A program made the translations under genes and the position numbers. This document shows positions 21,061 through 33,240 of a DNA stretch of 64,000 nt, piece by piece. This DNA comes from Anisus vortex. Lineage: Eukaryota; Mollusca; Gastropoda; Planorbidae. A model generated the notes under the pieces. The model did not search any database. It saw only the letters and a program-made list of their open reading frames with translations, and was not told the origin of the DNA. The stretch is taken from the NCBI GenBank assembly GCA_949126835.1, contig OX421505.1, forward strand, positions 1,483,587 through 1,547,586, given 5' to 3'. Positions within the stretch are counted from its first letter, which is position 1. Each line of letters begins with the position of its first letter.

Positions 21061-21264
21061 ACTTCAATATATTTTAGATTAAATTTAAAAAAAAAGAAAA
21101 ACAAATAAATATTTACGAATTATCTAATAGTCAGATAATAGTTTGCCGTTTAAATAATAACAGAATTAGATGAAGTTTAACCAAACTAAAGGTCTATTTT
21201 TAACTTTCTTTTATCTGACATTTTTTGAAAAAAAAAAACCTCTAAAACTTTTTTTGTGTTTAAA

Positions 21265-21415
21265 CAATGAATAGCTGTATATAGTGTACACTGTAGCAGA
21301 TTACACTGCACTGTATATAGTGTTCACTGTAGCAGTATACACTACGCTGTATATAGCATACAATGTAGCAGTATACTCTACACTGTAAATAATAAACACT
21401 GTATTAGTATCCACT
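21265..21415. repeat. Degenerate 41-bp tandem repeat, about 4 units
   Basis: Copies of ctgtatatagtgtacactgt followed by agcagtatacactac variants. Confidence 0.75.
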
Positions 21416-21419
21416 TTTT

Positions 21420-22050
21420 TTAAAAATTTAATGAATGTTTCATTAAAAATATGTATGATTTGCTTATAAAGGTCTACCAAAGTAAGATATATTAGAATAT
21501 GTTAACATTGTCAATTCGAAATCTGGTAAACTAGAAAAGATGTAAATTCAGTATATTCGTATTTGCCTTATAACAATAGTCAGAAGTGTAATATACTGTT
21601 AGTTTTACTGAGGGGCGGGGGGGGGGGGGGGGAGAAATTAAACACATCATCTAACGAAGCCTATATATATTATGATCTTTTCATTTGCAGTCTTTTCAAT
21701 GAATAACATAATTTCACCTTTAATTATTTAGTATTTAAGTTTAATGTTCTAAATTTAAAAAAAAAAAAAATGTTTATCATACGATTGTTTTAATTAATCA
21801 ATATTATAGTTTGCCGCGATAGTTTATTATAATAGTAACACAAATGGAGGCTATTAGATAATGTTAACACCAAACTATATTTTTTTACTTTTTTTGTCAA
21901 ACAATGTTTGGAATAATACATTGAAAACATTGAAAATCTCTATATATAAAAAGATCGTGTTTGTGTCCCCACGGATCCCTATTGTGTCACTGACCTATTT
22001 AGGCCTAGTCCTATATACTGTCTAATAGCTTTTCACATCTGACATGTGCC
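21420..22050. other. AT-rich spacer
   Basis: Contains a G run at about 21614-21633 and homopolymer A/T tracts. No gene or known element seen. Confidence 0.5.
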
Positions 22051-22054
22051 TTCT

Positions 22055-22130
22055 CTAGCTAAGTTGTTAACGTAGAGGACTGCTGTGCGTGCGAGCGGGT
22101 TCGATTCTCCAGTTAGACTATGCCTATTTT
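22055..22130 (+). mobile_element. tRNA-like SINE head
   Basis: tagctaagttgttaacg resembles a pol III A box and gggttcgattctcc a B box at the normal distance, but the stem ends do not pair as an intact tRNA would. Confidence 0.45.
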
Positions 22131-22304
22131 TTTTACCCGATTTACATTTATTCGTAGACCTTTTTAATTCCTATCAAACATATTTGCCGGCCGTAACTCA
22201 TTGTTAGCTTGAATGGGTTGAGGGAGGGAGTTGAAAAAATTGACATAATGTTATAGGAAAGTTTGACAGTTGTTAAAGTTAATTAATTAATTTTATTAAT
22301 TATT

Positions 22305-22645
22305 AATTGGTCATTTATATAGCGCCTTACTCCATGCTAATAAAAGCATGCTCAGCGCGCTCACAAAATCGAAACGACAATAACACTTTAAAATAGTTTT
22401 AAACAAGGTTTCGGCCGATGGAGGCACGAAACGACAATAACATTTAAAAATAGTTTCAAACAAGTTTTTTGCTGATGGATGTGTATTTGATCAATTTAGT
22501 TGAAAAGAAAAGTCTTCAAATTCTTCTTGAATGCCTTTTTTGACACAGAGTTTTTCAGTGTCTCAGGTAAGCCGTTCCACAGTGAAGGCGCCACAGATTC
22601 AAACGAGCGTACACCAATAGGAGAAGGGGTAGAAGAACTAAAAAT
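22305..22645 (-). mobile_element. LINE 3' end fragment (CR1/L2 type)
   Basis: The minus strand reads VRSFESVAPSLWNGLPETLK and KKAFKKNLKTFLFN before a stop, the usual C terminus of CR1/L2 ORF2. It then runs into a 3' UTR with gcgctatataaatg and an AT-rich tail. A relative is at 41895-42185. Confidence 0.75.
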
Positions 22646-22689
22646 TGTAACGTAATTCACGATATTTTAAATTTAAACTTTTCATTTTC

Positions 22690-23310
22690 AGTCTTTTAAA
22701 TAATAATAATAATAATAATATTTGTATAGCGCTGCCAACAAACATAATGTAAGCTCAGAGCGCGTTTAACTAAGAATACGGATATTACCCTAGGCCAGGT
22801 GACAGAGCTAAATTGATGATTAAAAAAAGACAAAACAAATAAATGTAGCATTAACCGACCCAACCCCTAAATAAGACAGTAAGTTTCTAAAGCATGTTAA
22901 ATGTTATCTAAGGTAAATATTGAAATAATGAGTTTTTAAGTTATTTTTGAAAGTAACAGTAGAGCTTGTTCGCCTCAGTTGAATGGGAAGTTGATTCCAC
23001 ACCTTCGGACCGGATACTGAGAAGGCTCTAAGGCCAACGGTCGTCAGAGAGAAACGGGGCTCTTCCAGAAGCGATAAGTTTGCAGAACGAAGTGTTCTTT
23101 GCGGGACATAAGATGTGATTAGTGCCTTGAGATAGGACGGAAATTCGTTGTTAAAAATGCACTGATGGTAAAGTAGCGTCACTTTATACTCAATTCTGGC
23201 TTTCACGCTGAGCCAGTGGAGCGAGCGTAGAAGGGCAGTTCCCGAGTCTCTTTTAGACTTCCACATAAACAAACGCGCAGTACTTTTATGTATTCGTTGT
23301 AGCCTGGCGA
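22690..23310 (-). mobile_element. L2-like LINE 3' end, 122-codon open remnant
   Basis: The minus-strand ORF 23272-22904 encodes LHWLSVKARIEYKVTLLYHQ, then LRSANLSLLEEPRFSLTTVG and LRAFSVSGPKVWNQLP, the conserved end of L2 ORF2. The 3' UTR ends in gcagcgctatacaaat followed by an ATT-type tail (22698-22722). Sister copies are at 39480-40210 and 50296-50752. Confidence 0.85.
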
Positions 23311-23319
23311 TTTAATGAC

Positions 23320-24430
23320 ATAAATGACATATATTTCTGTTGGATTTAAAACTGACAACTCTAGCCTACATGTTGTTTTTTTTTGGTTTAAAATGAGATT
23401 AAGCTGTTGTTTCTTTTTTTTTTGGTGGGGGGGGGGGTTATCGGGCAAAATCTAGATATTAGACTGCACAAATAAAAATCTGCTTCGACTGTTAGAATTT
23501 AAAGCCCATGTTATTCATAGTAGAAAAAAGAAAAAAGACAAATAGGCCTACAATTTATTGGTCTGGTAAAGATGTATTTTAAAAATTTATGCACTGTTGT
23601 TTTACATACACAAGATGTTAAGGTACAAGCGCCTGCTCTTTATTACCGATCGAATGATCGGTCACCTGGTACTATTAAATTAAACTACCAAGAAAATCCT
23701 ACTTATTACTTTAATTAATCTAAATAGATAACAACCCAATAAAAAATAATCGGAAAAAGAAATCTGAAAAATACACATGGTCTAGCGACTAAAACCTATT
23801 TCGGGGCTTTTAAAAAATATAAAACAATACTTATATACATAATGTTTACACCAAACTGTCACTCCAAAACATCTTTATATTAAAGACACGAGAGTGTATT
23901 TAAGTAAGCCCTAAATTATTTGTACTTTCCCAAAACGTTGGGAGCCTCACGCACATACTACATACATTCACAACACACTGGACAAAGAAATATTTTATGA
24001 GGGACAAAGCAATTGATAAACCACGTCTCGACTTCTTAGTTAGACAATATGGTTTAGAAATTTATGCTAGGAAATGTAATCAGTATTTTAGTCGTTCGGA
24101 AATATATTCTAGTTTTTAAATACATATAATTTAGCATAGTTATATTGTTTAGTTATTTAGACATCTTTGTTTAATTTTATAACAAATACAAAAGATAATT
24201 TAATGAAGGACAAAGTAATTCATAACCCTCTCCTTTCTCTCATTCAAAATCACTGACCAATAAAAATCACCGACCTACATTTACACAAAGTGAGAGCCAT
24301 ACATTTAAAAATGGAAAAGTTTATACTCCTTCCATGAGAAAATGTATATATTTTTGTGTATTAAATCAGGTTCCCATTGAAAAGGCTGGTTCCGTGATTC
24401 AATTTATTTATCACCAACTAACAGGTAACA
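23320..24430. other. AT-rich spacer, nothing recognised
   Basis: Includes a poly-T/G tract near 23410-23440. No credible ORF, exon or repeat family seen. Confidence 0.5.
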
Positions 24431-24960
24431 AATTTTGATAATTATAATGATTATTATGCTATTTGTTACATGTATTCTGCATGTAATGAATTTTCCAGTC
24501 AACACGTCAACCAATTTGATAAAAGCTAAGTTATTTATATTCATTTCTTCAGCTATAATGATTATTATGCAATTTGATACATGTATTCTATTTTTTAAAA
24601 TGTATAATTTATCTCAATGATTGGAATTTAAAAAATTATGACACAACATTATTTTGCCTAGTAAATGAATTTTCCACTCAACCCGTCAACCATTTTGATA
24701 AAAGCTAAGTTATTAATATTCATTTTTCCAGTTATAATGATAATTATGCTATTTGATACATGTATTCCATAAAAAAAAAATAGTTTATTCAAAAATGTTG
24801 ATACAAAAATTAATAAACAAAACATACTTTTTTTCCATAGAAAAATGAATTTTTAAGGAAATAGTGATAAATTTTCCAAAAAGATAAGTTATTATTCACA
24901 GTTGGTGGCTAAATAAAGATATTTAATGCATATATTCTATAAAAAAAATTATAATGTTGT
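24430..24960. repeat. Degenerate repeat of about 180 bp, 2-3 units
   Basis: tataatgattattatgc..tttgatacatgtattct recurs at about 24435, 24552 and 24734, and tgaattttcca.tcaac.cgtcaacca at about 24486 and 24665. Confidence 0.7.
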
Positions 24961-25795
24961 TCCACAATTAAAATAAAATGTAAAAAAAAACTCTTTAAGA
25001 AATGTCATTAAGTGAGGTATTTATGTATTTGTAAATATATATATTCTTTTAATAAACATTTTATTTTAAATGTCAAACTTCTATAGTGTATTCTGTTGTA
25101 CATTGCATTGTGAATGTTACCTGAAAATTTTAAGTAAAAATCTTGAAAAATAAAAAAGTTGTATATAACAATAGTTACTCTTAGCAAAAAATGGGGACCA
25201 GAAATTTTCATAAAATACAAAGACAAAGAAGGTAACAAAATTAAATACAAAAAATTCGTAACTCCGTTAATTTTAAAGCTAGACAAATAATGTCAACGGT
25301 TTTGTACTTGTGAAGGCAAGCTCTTTCCAATGATATATAATATTGCATACTATATTATTGTATATGGATTTTAATATTTTATGTTGGAGTGCCTAAGATA
25401 GTAACTTTGTTTATCTTCATCTGTGTCATTTTATTTATCTTCATCTGTGTCACTTTCTTCATTTTCATCTATGGTTTTACTCTTTCCTCTCCTTTCAGAA
25501 ACAAAATATTCAATTTCTGTGTTTGTCTAGATAGACGGATCATAATAGAACATAGTAAAAAATGTCAGGCCAACGGTAGCTTTGATAAATATATACAAAA
25601 CAGGATATTTTATTACTTTCCTAATCAGGCCAACTGTAGCTTTGATGAATATATACAAAACATATATATTTAAAAAAAATATATATTTTATAAAGCTGTT
25701 TTTATTTGGCTGGACATTATTTTGGACAGTAACTGGACTAGTCAAATCTGAAATATTTAATTTATAAAAACAAGATAATTTTTTTTTACTGTAAA
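24961..25795. other. AT-rich spacer with short direct duplications
   Basis: tttatcttcatctgtgtca is repeated at about 25408-25450, and caggccaac.gtagctttgat is repeated at about 25566 and 25627. ORFs here are small and unsupported. Confidence 0.5.
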
Positions 25796-25797
25796 AC

Positions 25798-25925
25798 TAC
25801 ATACTAATAATATTAATAATATTAATATTTGTATTTTTCTGCACACAAACATAATGTAAGCTCAGAGCACAATCAACATCCAACTAAGAACACGGATATA
25901 ACCTCTAGGCCTCTAGGCTAAGAAA
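25798..25925 (-). mobile_element. L2-like LINE extreme 3' end
   Basis: aataatattaatatttgtat followed by cacaaacataatgtaagctc matches the 3' end of the copy at 22690-23310, same orientation. Confidence 0.65.
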
Positions 25926-25984
25926 TATAAATCTAATTGATGATTTAAAACTTTACAAACATAGGACGAATCAAATAAATGAAG

Positions 25985-26208
25985 AATTTATTTCTACTTC
26001 CTCTTGTATCATCAACCAACAGTGTGGACATTCCTTGATTGTCTACACAAGGCATCATTTCTTCAATCATTTCTTCAATCATGCACCGGCACATAACAAC
26101 ATCCGAGGAAGAAGTAAGCTGCATTAGCCAGGAGAATGGACAACACTGTACAGCGATATGACTCAATTGATCATCTTCTGTATTTCTGAGCATTATCTTA
26201 CATGTCAT
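25985..26208 (-). pseudogene. Exon-2-like copy of the receptor family, isolated
   Basis: The minus-strand frame reads CKIMLRNTEDDQLSHIAVQC, then DVVMCRCM and CVDNQGMSTLLVDDTRG. This aligns in spacing with exon 2 of the intact gene (IVDVCRTSM, then IIDNETVLVLDVKRHNTD). The first part is also paralogous to the fragment at 32714-32802 (MIRDTECDPLTLSVVQF), including the DNA just upstream of both. No companion exon 1, 3 or 4 is seen close by, and an internal short duplication (IEEMIEEM) is present. Probably a leftover of a tandem copy; alternatively an alternative exon of a larger gene. Confidence 0.5.
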
Positions 26209-26484
26209 ATTGATTTAAAACACTTACCCCAAAAACACTTAAGAACAATTTATTATCATTTGGATTAAAAACAATTGGTGAAATAAAAATAAATAGAAGC
26301 ATAAATACCTGCATAATTATTTTTATTACTGGTTGAACTTGTAAATTTCAAATATGTCTGTAGAAGTAAATAATTAGTATATATACATATATTTGCATTG
26401 AACTATATATTTAAACTGTAAAACTTTTAATAGTTAACCTTTTAAATGAGTTTTTTTTTTAAAATAATAATATTAAATTTATCA
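26209..26484. other. Noncoding flank, paralogous to 32803-32880
   Basis: The first 60 bases (atttaaaacactta...ccc) match the flank of the exon-2-like fragment at 32714-32802. The remainder is AT-rich. Confidence 0.5.
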
Positions 26485-26488
26485 CTAC

Positions 26489-27109
26489 TGTTATGGACTG
26501 TCACTATGATGACTATTATTACGACTCGTTAAAGCGGATTCAATGAATATAGTTGTATCTTTATTAGAAGTCTCTAGATTCTGCTAATCTGTAGCCCAAG
26601 CTAGGGGTTCCTTGACTGACAGGTCTTTGCAGTAATGTAGTTATATTTGGTATAATTATCTTCAACACCTTTCTTTCAACAATGATAGATCAAACAACTC
26701 CAGTTGTTGAATAAACAATTTTATTTAAATTGTAGACTCAATATAAACTTTAAATAAATGCATCAACTGATGGCAACATAAGTGTTTCATTAAATGGCAT
26801 AAAATATACAAGTATCAATATAGCGACTTCTCTCTAAAAACTTTCAAACTGAACTAACTTTAAGGAGGTAGGGACTTTACAAAGAAAAACTATTATCGAA
26901 GATTCTACAGGGTCTTAATACGCATTTTACTCTCACTGGTCTATAGGAAACTGCGATCCAGTTTATAACCTTCATTTCCACGGGGTTGGACGAATTATTT
27001 TATTTAAACTGCCCTCAGGGCACAAAGGTCAAACGTTGGACTCTAATACGCACTTGTTAATAGGTCAATGCCTTAGTACGTCATTCATCTATGACCGACA
27101 TACGTAACA
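26489..27109 (-). repeat. 3' LTR of the second element
   Basis: Plus-strand ends tgttatggactg and acgtaaca. Partner of 32092-32713. Confidence 0.93.
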
Positions 27110-27125
27110 ACACCCCCCCCCCTCC
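27110..27125 (-). promoter_or_regulatory. Polypurine tract of the second element
   Basis: In element sense, GGAGGGGGGGGGGTGT directly abuts the 3' LTR. Confidence 0.7.
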
Positions 27126-29190
27126 TTCAACATCTTTATAATTATTTCTTTTACATTTTAACAATACTAAAAATGTTAATTTTAAGGAATAATTATAAAA
27201 GAAAATATTCCGGAGAAAACAACAGTTCAATTGGCTATTCCAATAATTCAATCGAACTGATAACAATTACATATAATATATGCAATATAAGTTAATCTTA
27301 TCAAATGGCTTAACTCTAGTCATTCACTCATTCAATATTAATTCAAAACAATGGACAATTAAATTATGTTTATCTAAATCTTGTATACAAGAAAAATACA
27401 TAATCATTCTTAATACAATTTAATAATTTCTATTACATTAACATTTCACGGTAATAAACTCTCGCATCCATTTAATTATAAACTAATATATTTTGCAGTT
27501 GTAATTAAACAACAAGAAAAATCACTTAATGTCTATTCAGACACGACTTTTTTTTCAAATGGAGAAAAAAAAACCGCTGATGAAAAAATATACTAGGCCT
27601 GACCCAATTACACAACAACAACCATTGCCTCGACAGTTTTTTCAAGCTTGTAGGCTTACTAACACATTAGGCAACACTGTCTGTGACGGGACACAAGAAA
27701 TTGAGGTCAATTTTTTTTTTATTCTTCTCTTTCTCTCCCTTTCGATTAGGCCTACTCTCTCATTCTTTAAATGTTTACATCGCTATGCAGATTTTTACCC
27801 CATCACCGCTTAGGTCAGAAATTCTACGCGACCAAAAAGTTATCGTACTAATGAGCATTATTTAACAACTATAATCTCAAAATTACATTCATTTTTGTTA
27901 TTTTTAAGAAACTAAAACATCGTATGTTCAAGAATAAAGATAGTTTATAGAAAAATTCATTAAAATTATTTAAATTTATCATTTTACCATGACCTTTCAT
28001 CAGTTTCCGTTTAAAAGAGTGCACAGCAGTTTTAAATTTACAACATTCGGACATGGATTTACTTAAAACAAATTGGTTAATTTACTTAATTAACTATCAA
28101 TTAAAGCAAGTTATATCATATTTATACAATCTTAATACTTAACAGAAAGTAACTATTCACTATGGATTACATTAAAGACATTTTAAATCAAATATTATTG
28201 ACGTACAAAAGATTAAAGAGCATAGACTATTATTTTTTTTTTCAGACAGAAATCAATTTAACAATTTATTTACAAAACAAACTGCTGGTCTGAATGGTTC
28301 CATATCCAAGTTTTTCAGTCAGTAAGGTTGGAATACATTGCTCTTTTCCATGTTATTCTCTAGGTACTAGGTTCCTGTTACTTTTGGTTGTCAATACAAT
28401 TCATTCAATCTATTTTAACTAATACAGAAAAAATATAGATTAGTTTTACAATCTTGACATGAAATCCTTAATTAATCATACATTTGTTGAACATTGGTAT
28501 GTCAACATTATAAATTCTCAACCATGAAACCAGAATGGTTTATAGTGTCAAGTCAGTGGCACATCCTAAATTTATACAAAACAAGGATAACAAAGTTTAC
28601 ATTAGTTTCACTTCTGATCTGCTTTTCATGTAACAGTATCCTAAAAGTGAAAAATCATATATAATACATTTCTTGGAATCTTGTTAGTCATAGTTCTGCC
28701 TTGCAGCAACTATTTTTACCCTACATTATCATACATTCAATGATAATAGAACAAATGAATAAATTCACATAGAAGAAATTTGCATCCTGAATCAGTGAGC
28801 AATTATTTCAACAACAGTACATGATAAAATAAATTTCCATAGTACAATAATAAAACATTTCTCAATACTTTAGTGATAGAAAATTTCTCTATTCTCAAAA
28901 CCATTTACATCTTTTCAATCAAATTATCCTCTCTGCCAAATGTTTCAATTATCATTTCCAGAGATTCTCAAACATATCTTATAATCAGGCCACATTTATA
29001 ATGTCCTCTGATTTAGAAACCAATTCTGCGGATAAAACTGATCTTTTTCTCTCATAGCAATTATTTTAATGCTCAATCTAATAAGTTTGTTTAGAAATAT
29101 CACAATATAATGATATCTGCTTTAACAATACTTTTACTCAGTTCTTTTTCTTCACAAGTAAGGGATTTACTTTTAAAATAGTAAGTTTGG
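27126..29190 (-). other. Element 3' internal region without coding sequence
   Basis: About 2 kb where RT and RNase H would be expected in Gmr1 order. It is AT-rich, with only short chance ORFs on either strand and no YxDD or RNase H motif. Confidence 0.55.
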
Positions 29191-29193
29191 TAA

Positions 29194-31917
29194 CTAACTA
29201 TCAGTGAATTTGTCATTTAATTCATCCTGTACTCCAGGCATGAATTTTACAAATAAGAGTAACAATGTTAACAACATCAAGCTTTTTCCAATTGTTTTCA
29301 GAAGGTAAGGCTTTATCATTTTCAAATGATATAATATTTTTGCCTTGCTATCATCACACAACAATTGCATCTGCATGTGAGCAGTGTACAGTTTTTTTTC
29401 TAACAAAAACAGTTATGTCAGACAAAAATTTATGTACTTATCTAGGTACTTGATCAGCCCAAGGAGATCCAATTCAGTCTGCCATGCCTCTTGATGTAGT
29501 TTGAGTGGTCCCCGGACAGTGGGTCCAAAGATTGGTTCATAGGCTCCTTGACTTTCCGGATAGGATTCAGTTGACATCTCATGCTTCAGGCATAAGTTCG
29601 TTAGGACTGGATTGAAGAGTTTCGGAACGAAGTTGGTCCCTCGATCTGTCGGTATGGATTGTGGTAACCCATAGCTTTTGATAGTTTCGGTCCAGTTCTC
29701 AGCACTCGTTTCTTCAGTGATGCTCCTCAAATCTTCATCTGTACCGGCAACTGCAGGTTTGCATTGTTGTTTGTTCATGCTGTGGTCTATATGTTCATAG
29801 ACATCAGTAGTAGGAGTTTCTTTCTCGTCGACAGCTTTCTCATGTAGCTGTAGCAACTCTGGGTCTACTTTCTGCTCAGCAATCAATTCATTTTGTGATG
29901 ACTTCTTTGATTGTTCATTTCCTTTCGGACAATCTTCAATCTTGGATAAAAAAGTAGTATCAAGTTCCACTTCTTCTTCCTCTTTCTTTTCTCGTGAGAG
30001 AATTTCTTCTTTCTATTTCTTTTCTTGTGAGAGAATTTCTTCTTTCTTTTTCTGTGGTGTCATACCCTTTATGACATCACCTACAGGATAAAGTTCTTTT
30101 TCTTCACCTGTCTCAACATTAGGACTAGGGTCTGGATTTTCCTTCACAATCAGTTCAGGTCTCACCCTCCCTTTCGCCAAATCATTTGCTAGGATAACAG
30201 ATATGCCATCAACAGGAAGTTTAGATATTACTCCAACTGTCACATATCCTGTTACCAAGTCAGATGAGAGGTATATCCTATGTAGAGGTATTTCTTCTTT
30301 CCATTCAAAACATATCAATAGGACAGTCTGTCCTGTCAATGTATTAACATTCAGTGGTAATACATCTTTAAGCAGCAGGGTTAATGATGCCCCTATGTCT
30401 CGTAATATGTTTACGGACTTCAGTGTCCTTCCTTTTGTAAGGCCACACAACCTTCACTAATGAACGGTTGAAAACTGCACAGGGTCTCTGTGTCAATTTC
30501 ATTCTTCCCTTGACCATGACTTTCGGGTGGTTCTTCATCTTCCGACGAATTCAGACACTTTTCCGAGTCAAAAATACTTTGGTCTACTTTTTCGTCTCTG
30601 TGGACTTGGACAATCAATCTAATAGTAGCCATTCTGTATTTATAATCAGAATATTCATCCTTATTTTCTTCAGTTGTAGATTTCTCTACCTTCTGACTTT
30701 TGCTCTCAGGCAAATCCACCCTCAGTTTTTCTGGTTTAGAAGAAACTTTCTTCGAATTCAGTTCGTTTGTATTTTCGCTTCCTTGTACATTTTGTTTTGG
30801 TGCGTGGCTAGCACACATTACCACTTTATTAGTTCTTTTATCATTCCTTATGCTCCAACAGTTTTCAATGCTATGTCCTGTTCTCTTACAGAAAGTACAT
30901 TGGGCGTTTTTGTTGACAGGTTTTTTATTAACATCATTTTGTTTCACAAAATGCTCCTTTTCACGATGTTTTTGTTGTGTGTTTTCTGCTGGTCGTTGTG
31001 ACACAGTGTGTATTGCTCCGCTAAATCAGCAGCTTTATGCGGGTCAGTGATGTCACGCTCGGATAGATACATTCTCACATCCGGCCTAACCTTGTTAATA
31101 AAATCTTCTAAAAGAATGATATCTTTCATTTCTTTTAATGTGGAGACATTTCTGGATTTTATCCACTGATCCATTACCTTTTCTTCTGCTCGAAGGAAGT
31201 CTAAGTGTGTTTGGTAAGGGGACATTGTGTACTGACGGAACCTTTTTCGATAACTTTCAGGTGTCTGGTTATAGGCTTTAAGTACAGTGTCTTTTATGAC
31301 TTCGTAATCATTTAATTGCTCCTCTTTTAATAAGAGCACACATTTTCTTGCCCTTCCTTGAGTAAAAGCTGTTCTAACCAATATTCCTCAATTATCTTCT
31401 GGGAACTTATAATCTCTGCAAGAAATCTCAAAGGTCTGGAAGAAATTAGCTATTTCACTTTCTTTATCAATGTAGGTAGGGACTAGCTTTTTCCAGCTGG
31501 CCATCTCTACATCATTATGAGATTCTTTTTTAGTAGCTCCTTTCTTTGCTAGTTCTATTCTTTCCTGACTATTTCTAGACGTTTCTGTTCCATCTCACGA
31601 TCAAGACGTTTCTGTTCTATCTCACAATCAAGAAGTTTTTGTTCCATCTCCATTTCCATCCGTTTCATTTCTAATTGAAATCGGAACTGTTCGGACATAG
31701 ATTTTGACGTTTGACCTTCAACTTGATATCCCTCCGTGCTTGATTCTACTTTCATTTTGCCACTAGCAATCAAGTTTTCTTTTATTTGCTGTGTCAACAC
31801 AGCCCTTGATGGTGTAGTCTCAGTAATTTCTATCTTAAAGATCTCGGCGATCTCTTTTAACTTCTTTATTGATAAAGTTTTCAAAACTTCTTCTTCTGGA
31901 TTTTCAATAAATTCCAT
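29194..31917 (-). pseudogene. Broken Gag-protease-integrase of the second Gmr1-like element
   Basis: Pieces in order on the minus strand: 31917-31555, Gag N terminus with long charged helix; 31381-30944, capsid region; 31004-30420, with CCHC knuckle CTFCKRTGHSIENC; 30450-30013, protease region where the active-site triplet DSGA of the first element reads DIGA; 29970-29413, integrase remnant with TDRGTNFVPKLF and GPTVRGPLKL but lacking the N-terminal zinc finger, the first catalytic Asp block and much of the end; and 29406-29194, with LKMIKPYL of the integrase C terminus. Each piece is in a different frame or separated by stops. The protein cannot be made as one polyprotein, and the protease change would inactivate it. 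Confidence 0.85.
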
Positions 31918-32068
31918 TCTTTCTTTAAAAGATTTTTAAAGTAGTAAATTTCCAACTTACGTTTTACCAATCGGAAGAATAAATTCAGCGTTATTAGACT
32001 TGCTCAATAGGTCACGGCTTTACACACACAACACAACACAACTTGAATATTATGCTTCACTATACAAC

Positions 32069-32088
32069 TATATCGGACGAAGCCCTCA
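32069..32088 (-). promoter_or_regulatory. Primer-binding site, proline-tRNA-like
   Basis: In element sense TGAGGGCTTCGTCCGATAT lies three or four bases past the 5' LTR. It resembles the proline-tRNA complement (TGGGGGCTCGTCC) and the site of the first element. Confidence 0.5.
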
Positions 32089-32091
32089 AAT

Positions 32092-32713
32092 TGTTATGGA
32101 CTGTCACTATGATGACTATTATTACGACTCGTTAAATCGGATTCAATGAATATAGTTGTATCTTTATTAGGAGTCTCTAGATTCTGCTAATCTGTAGCCC
32201 AAGCTAGGGGTTCCTTGACTGACAGGTCTTTGCAGTAATGTAGTTATATTCGGTATAATTATCTTCAACACCTTTCTTTCAACAATGATAGATCAAACAA
32301 CTCCAGTTGTTGAATAAACAATTTTATTTAAATTGTAGACTCAATATAAACTTTAAATAAATGCATCAACTGATGGCAACATAAGTGTTTCATTAAATGG
32401 CATAAAATATACAAGTATCAATATAGCGACTTCTCTCTACAAACTTTCAAACTGAACTAACTTTAAGGAGGTAGGGACTTTACAAAGAAAAACTATTATC
32501 GAAGATTCTACAGGGTATTAATACGCATTTCAATCTCACTGGTCTATAGGAAACTGCGATCCAGTTTATAACCTTCATATTCCACGGGGTTGGACGAATT
32601 ATTTTATTTAAACTGCCCTCAGGGCACAAAGGTCAAACGTTGGACTCTAATACGCACTTGTTAATAGGTCAATGCCTTAGTACGTCATTCATCTATGACC
32701 GACATACGTATCA
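32092..32713 (-). repeat. 5' LTR of the second element
   Basis: Partner of 26489-27109; right end reads gtatca instead of gtaaca. Confidence 0.93.
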
Positions 32714-32802
32714 CTACAGTCTTTATTTTTATCAGTAAATTGTACAACGCTAAGAGTCAATGGATCGCATTCTGTATCTCTGATCATAAGCGTACCTGTC
32801 AT
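32714..32802 (-). pseudogene. Exon-2-like fragment of the receptor family, cut by the LTR element
   Basis: The minus strand reads TLMIRDTECDPLTLSVVQF then TDKNKDCSD until the element boundary. It is paralogous to 25985-26208 and resembles the start of exon 2 in the plus-strand gene (ILVLNKFNQNDC). The LTR insertion separates it from any 3' part. Confidence 0.5.
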
Positions 32803-33240
32803 ATTAATTTAAAACACTTAGATCTACCCCACTACCAGCAAAAACAATTTGTTATCATATGAATGAACAGTAAGTTTAAAAGAAATCTCTCGAATTAAAT
32901 TTAAATAATGTTGTAGCTGTTAAGATGAGATTGAAGTTTTGATTTGAAGTCTATGTTTGATAAATTTATTTTGGTTGTATATTGTCTAATTGTCTTATAT
33001 GTTTTTAACTATTTAATATTTTTAATTATTATTTTAATAATGTTACACTTGTTGTTTTTTCTTAATTGATTTAGCATTTTATTTTGGAACCAGTTCGTCG
33101 ATAGTTTTTTTAATAGACAAGTTGATGTCTTGTAGCCCGCATATCGTCAAACAGGAAGTCGTAGAGTTCTAAGAATAAAACTAGACTGGTTATTTTATAA
33201 CTTTTTTCGCGTTTCAAAACACATGGCTAGTAAAAAATAT
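32803..33240. other. Spacer downstream of the minus-strand gene
   Basis: AT-rich. On the minus strand this would hold the 3' UTR of the gene ending at 33241. No further exon recognised. Confidence 0.45.

Larger units (their letters stand above)
26489..32713 (-). mobile_element. Second Gmr1-like LTR retrotransposon, decayed, RT/RNase H not visible
   Basis: LTRs 26489-27109 (3') and 32092-32713 (5') differ at only about ten positions by eye. The target duplication is CTAC (26485-26488 and 32714-32717). Gag, protease and partial integrase lie on the minus strand in broken frames between 31917 and 29194. The polypurine tract and primer site are in place. The internal region from 29190 down to 27110 has no RT or RNase H. 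Despite the broken genes the LTRs are young, so a defective copy was probably mobilised in trans. It inserted into an exon-2-like fragment of the receptor family. Confidence 0.88.

Noticed and set aside
24435..25767. Small ORFs rich in Ile/Phe/Lys on both strands
   Set aside because: Expected by chance in very AT-rich DNA; no conserved motif or splice context.
30468..31050. Plus-strand ORFs of 116 and 177 codons rich in Phe/Leu
   Set aside because: Antisense shadows of the decayed Gag region.
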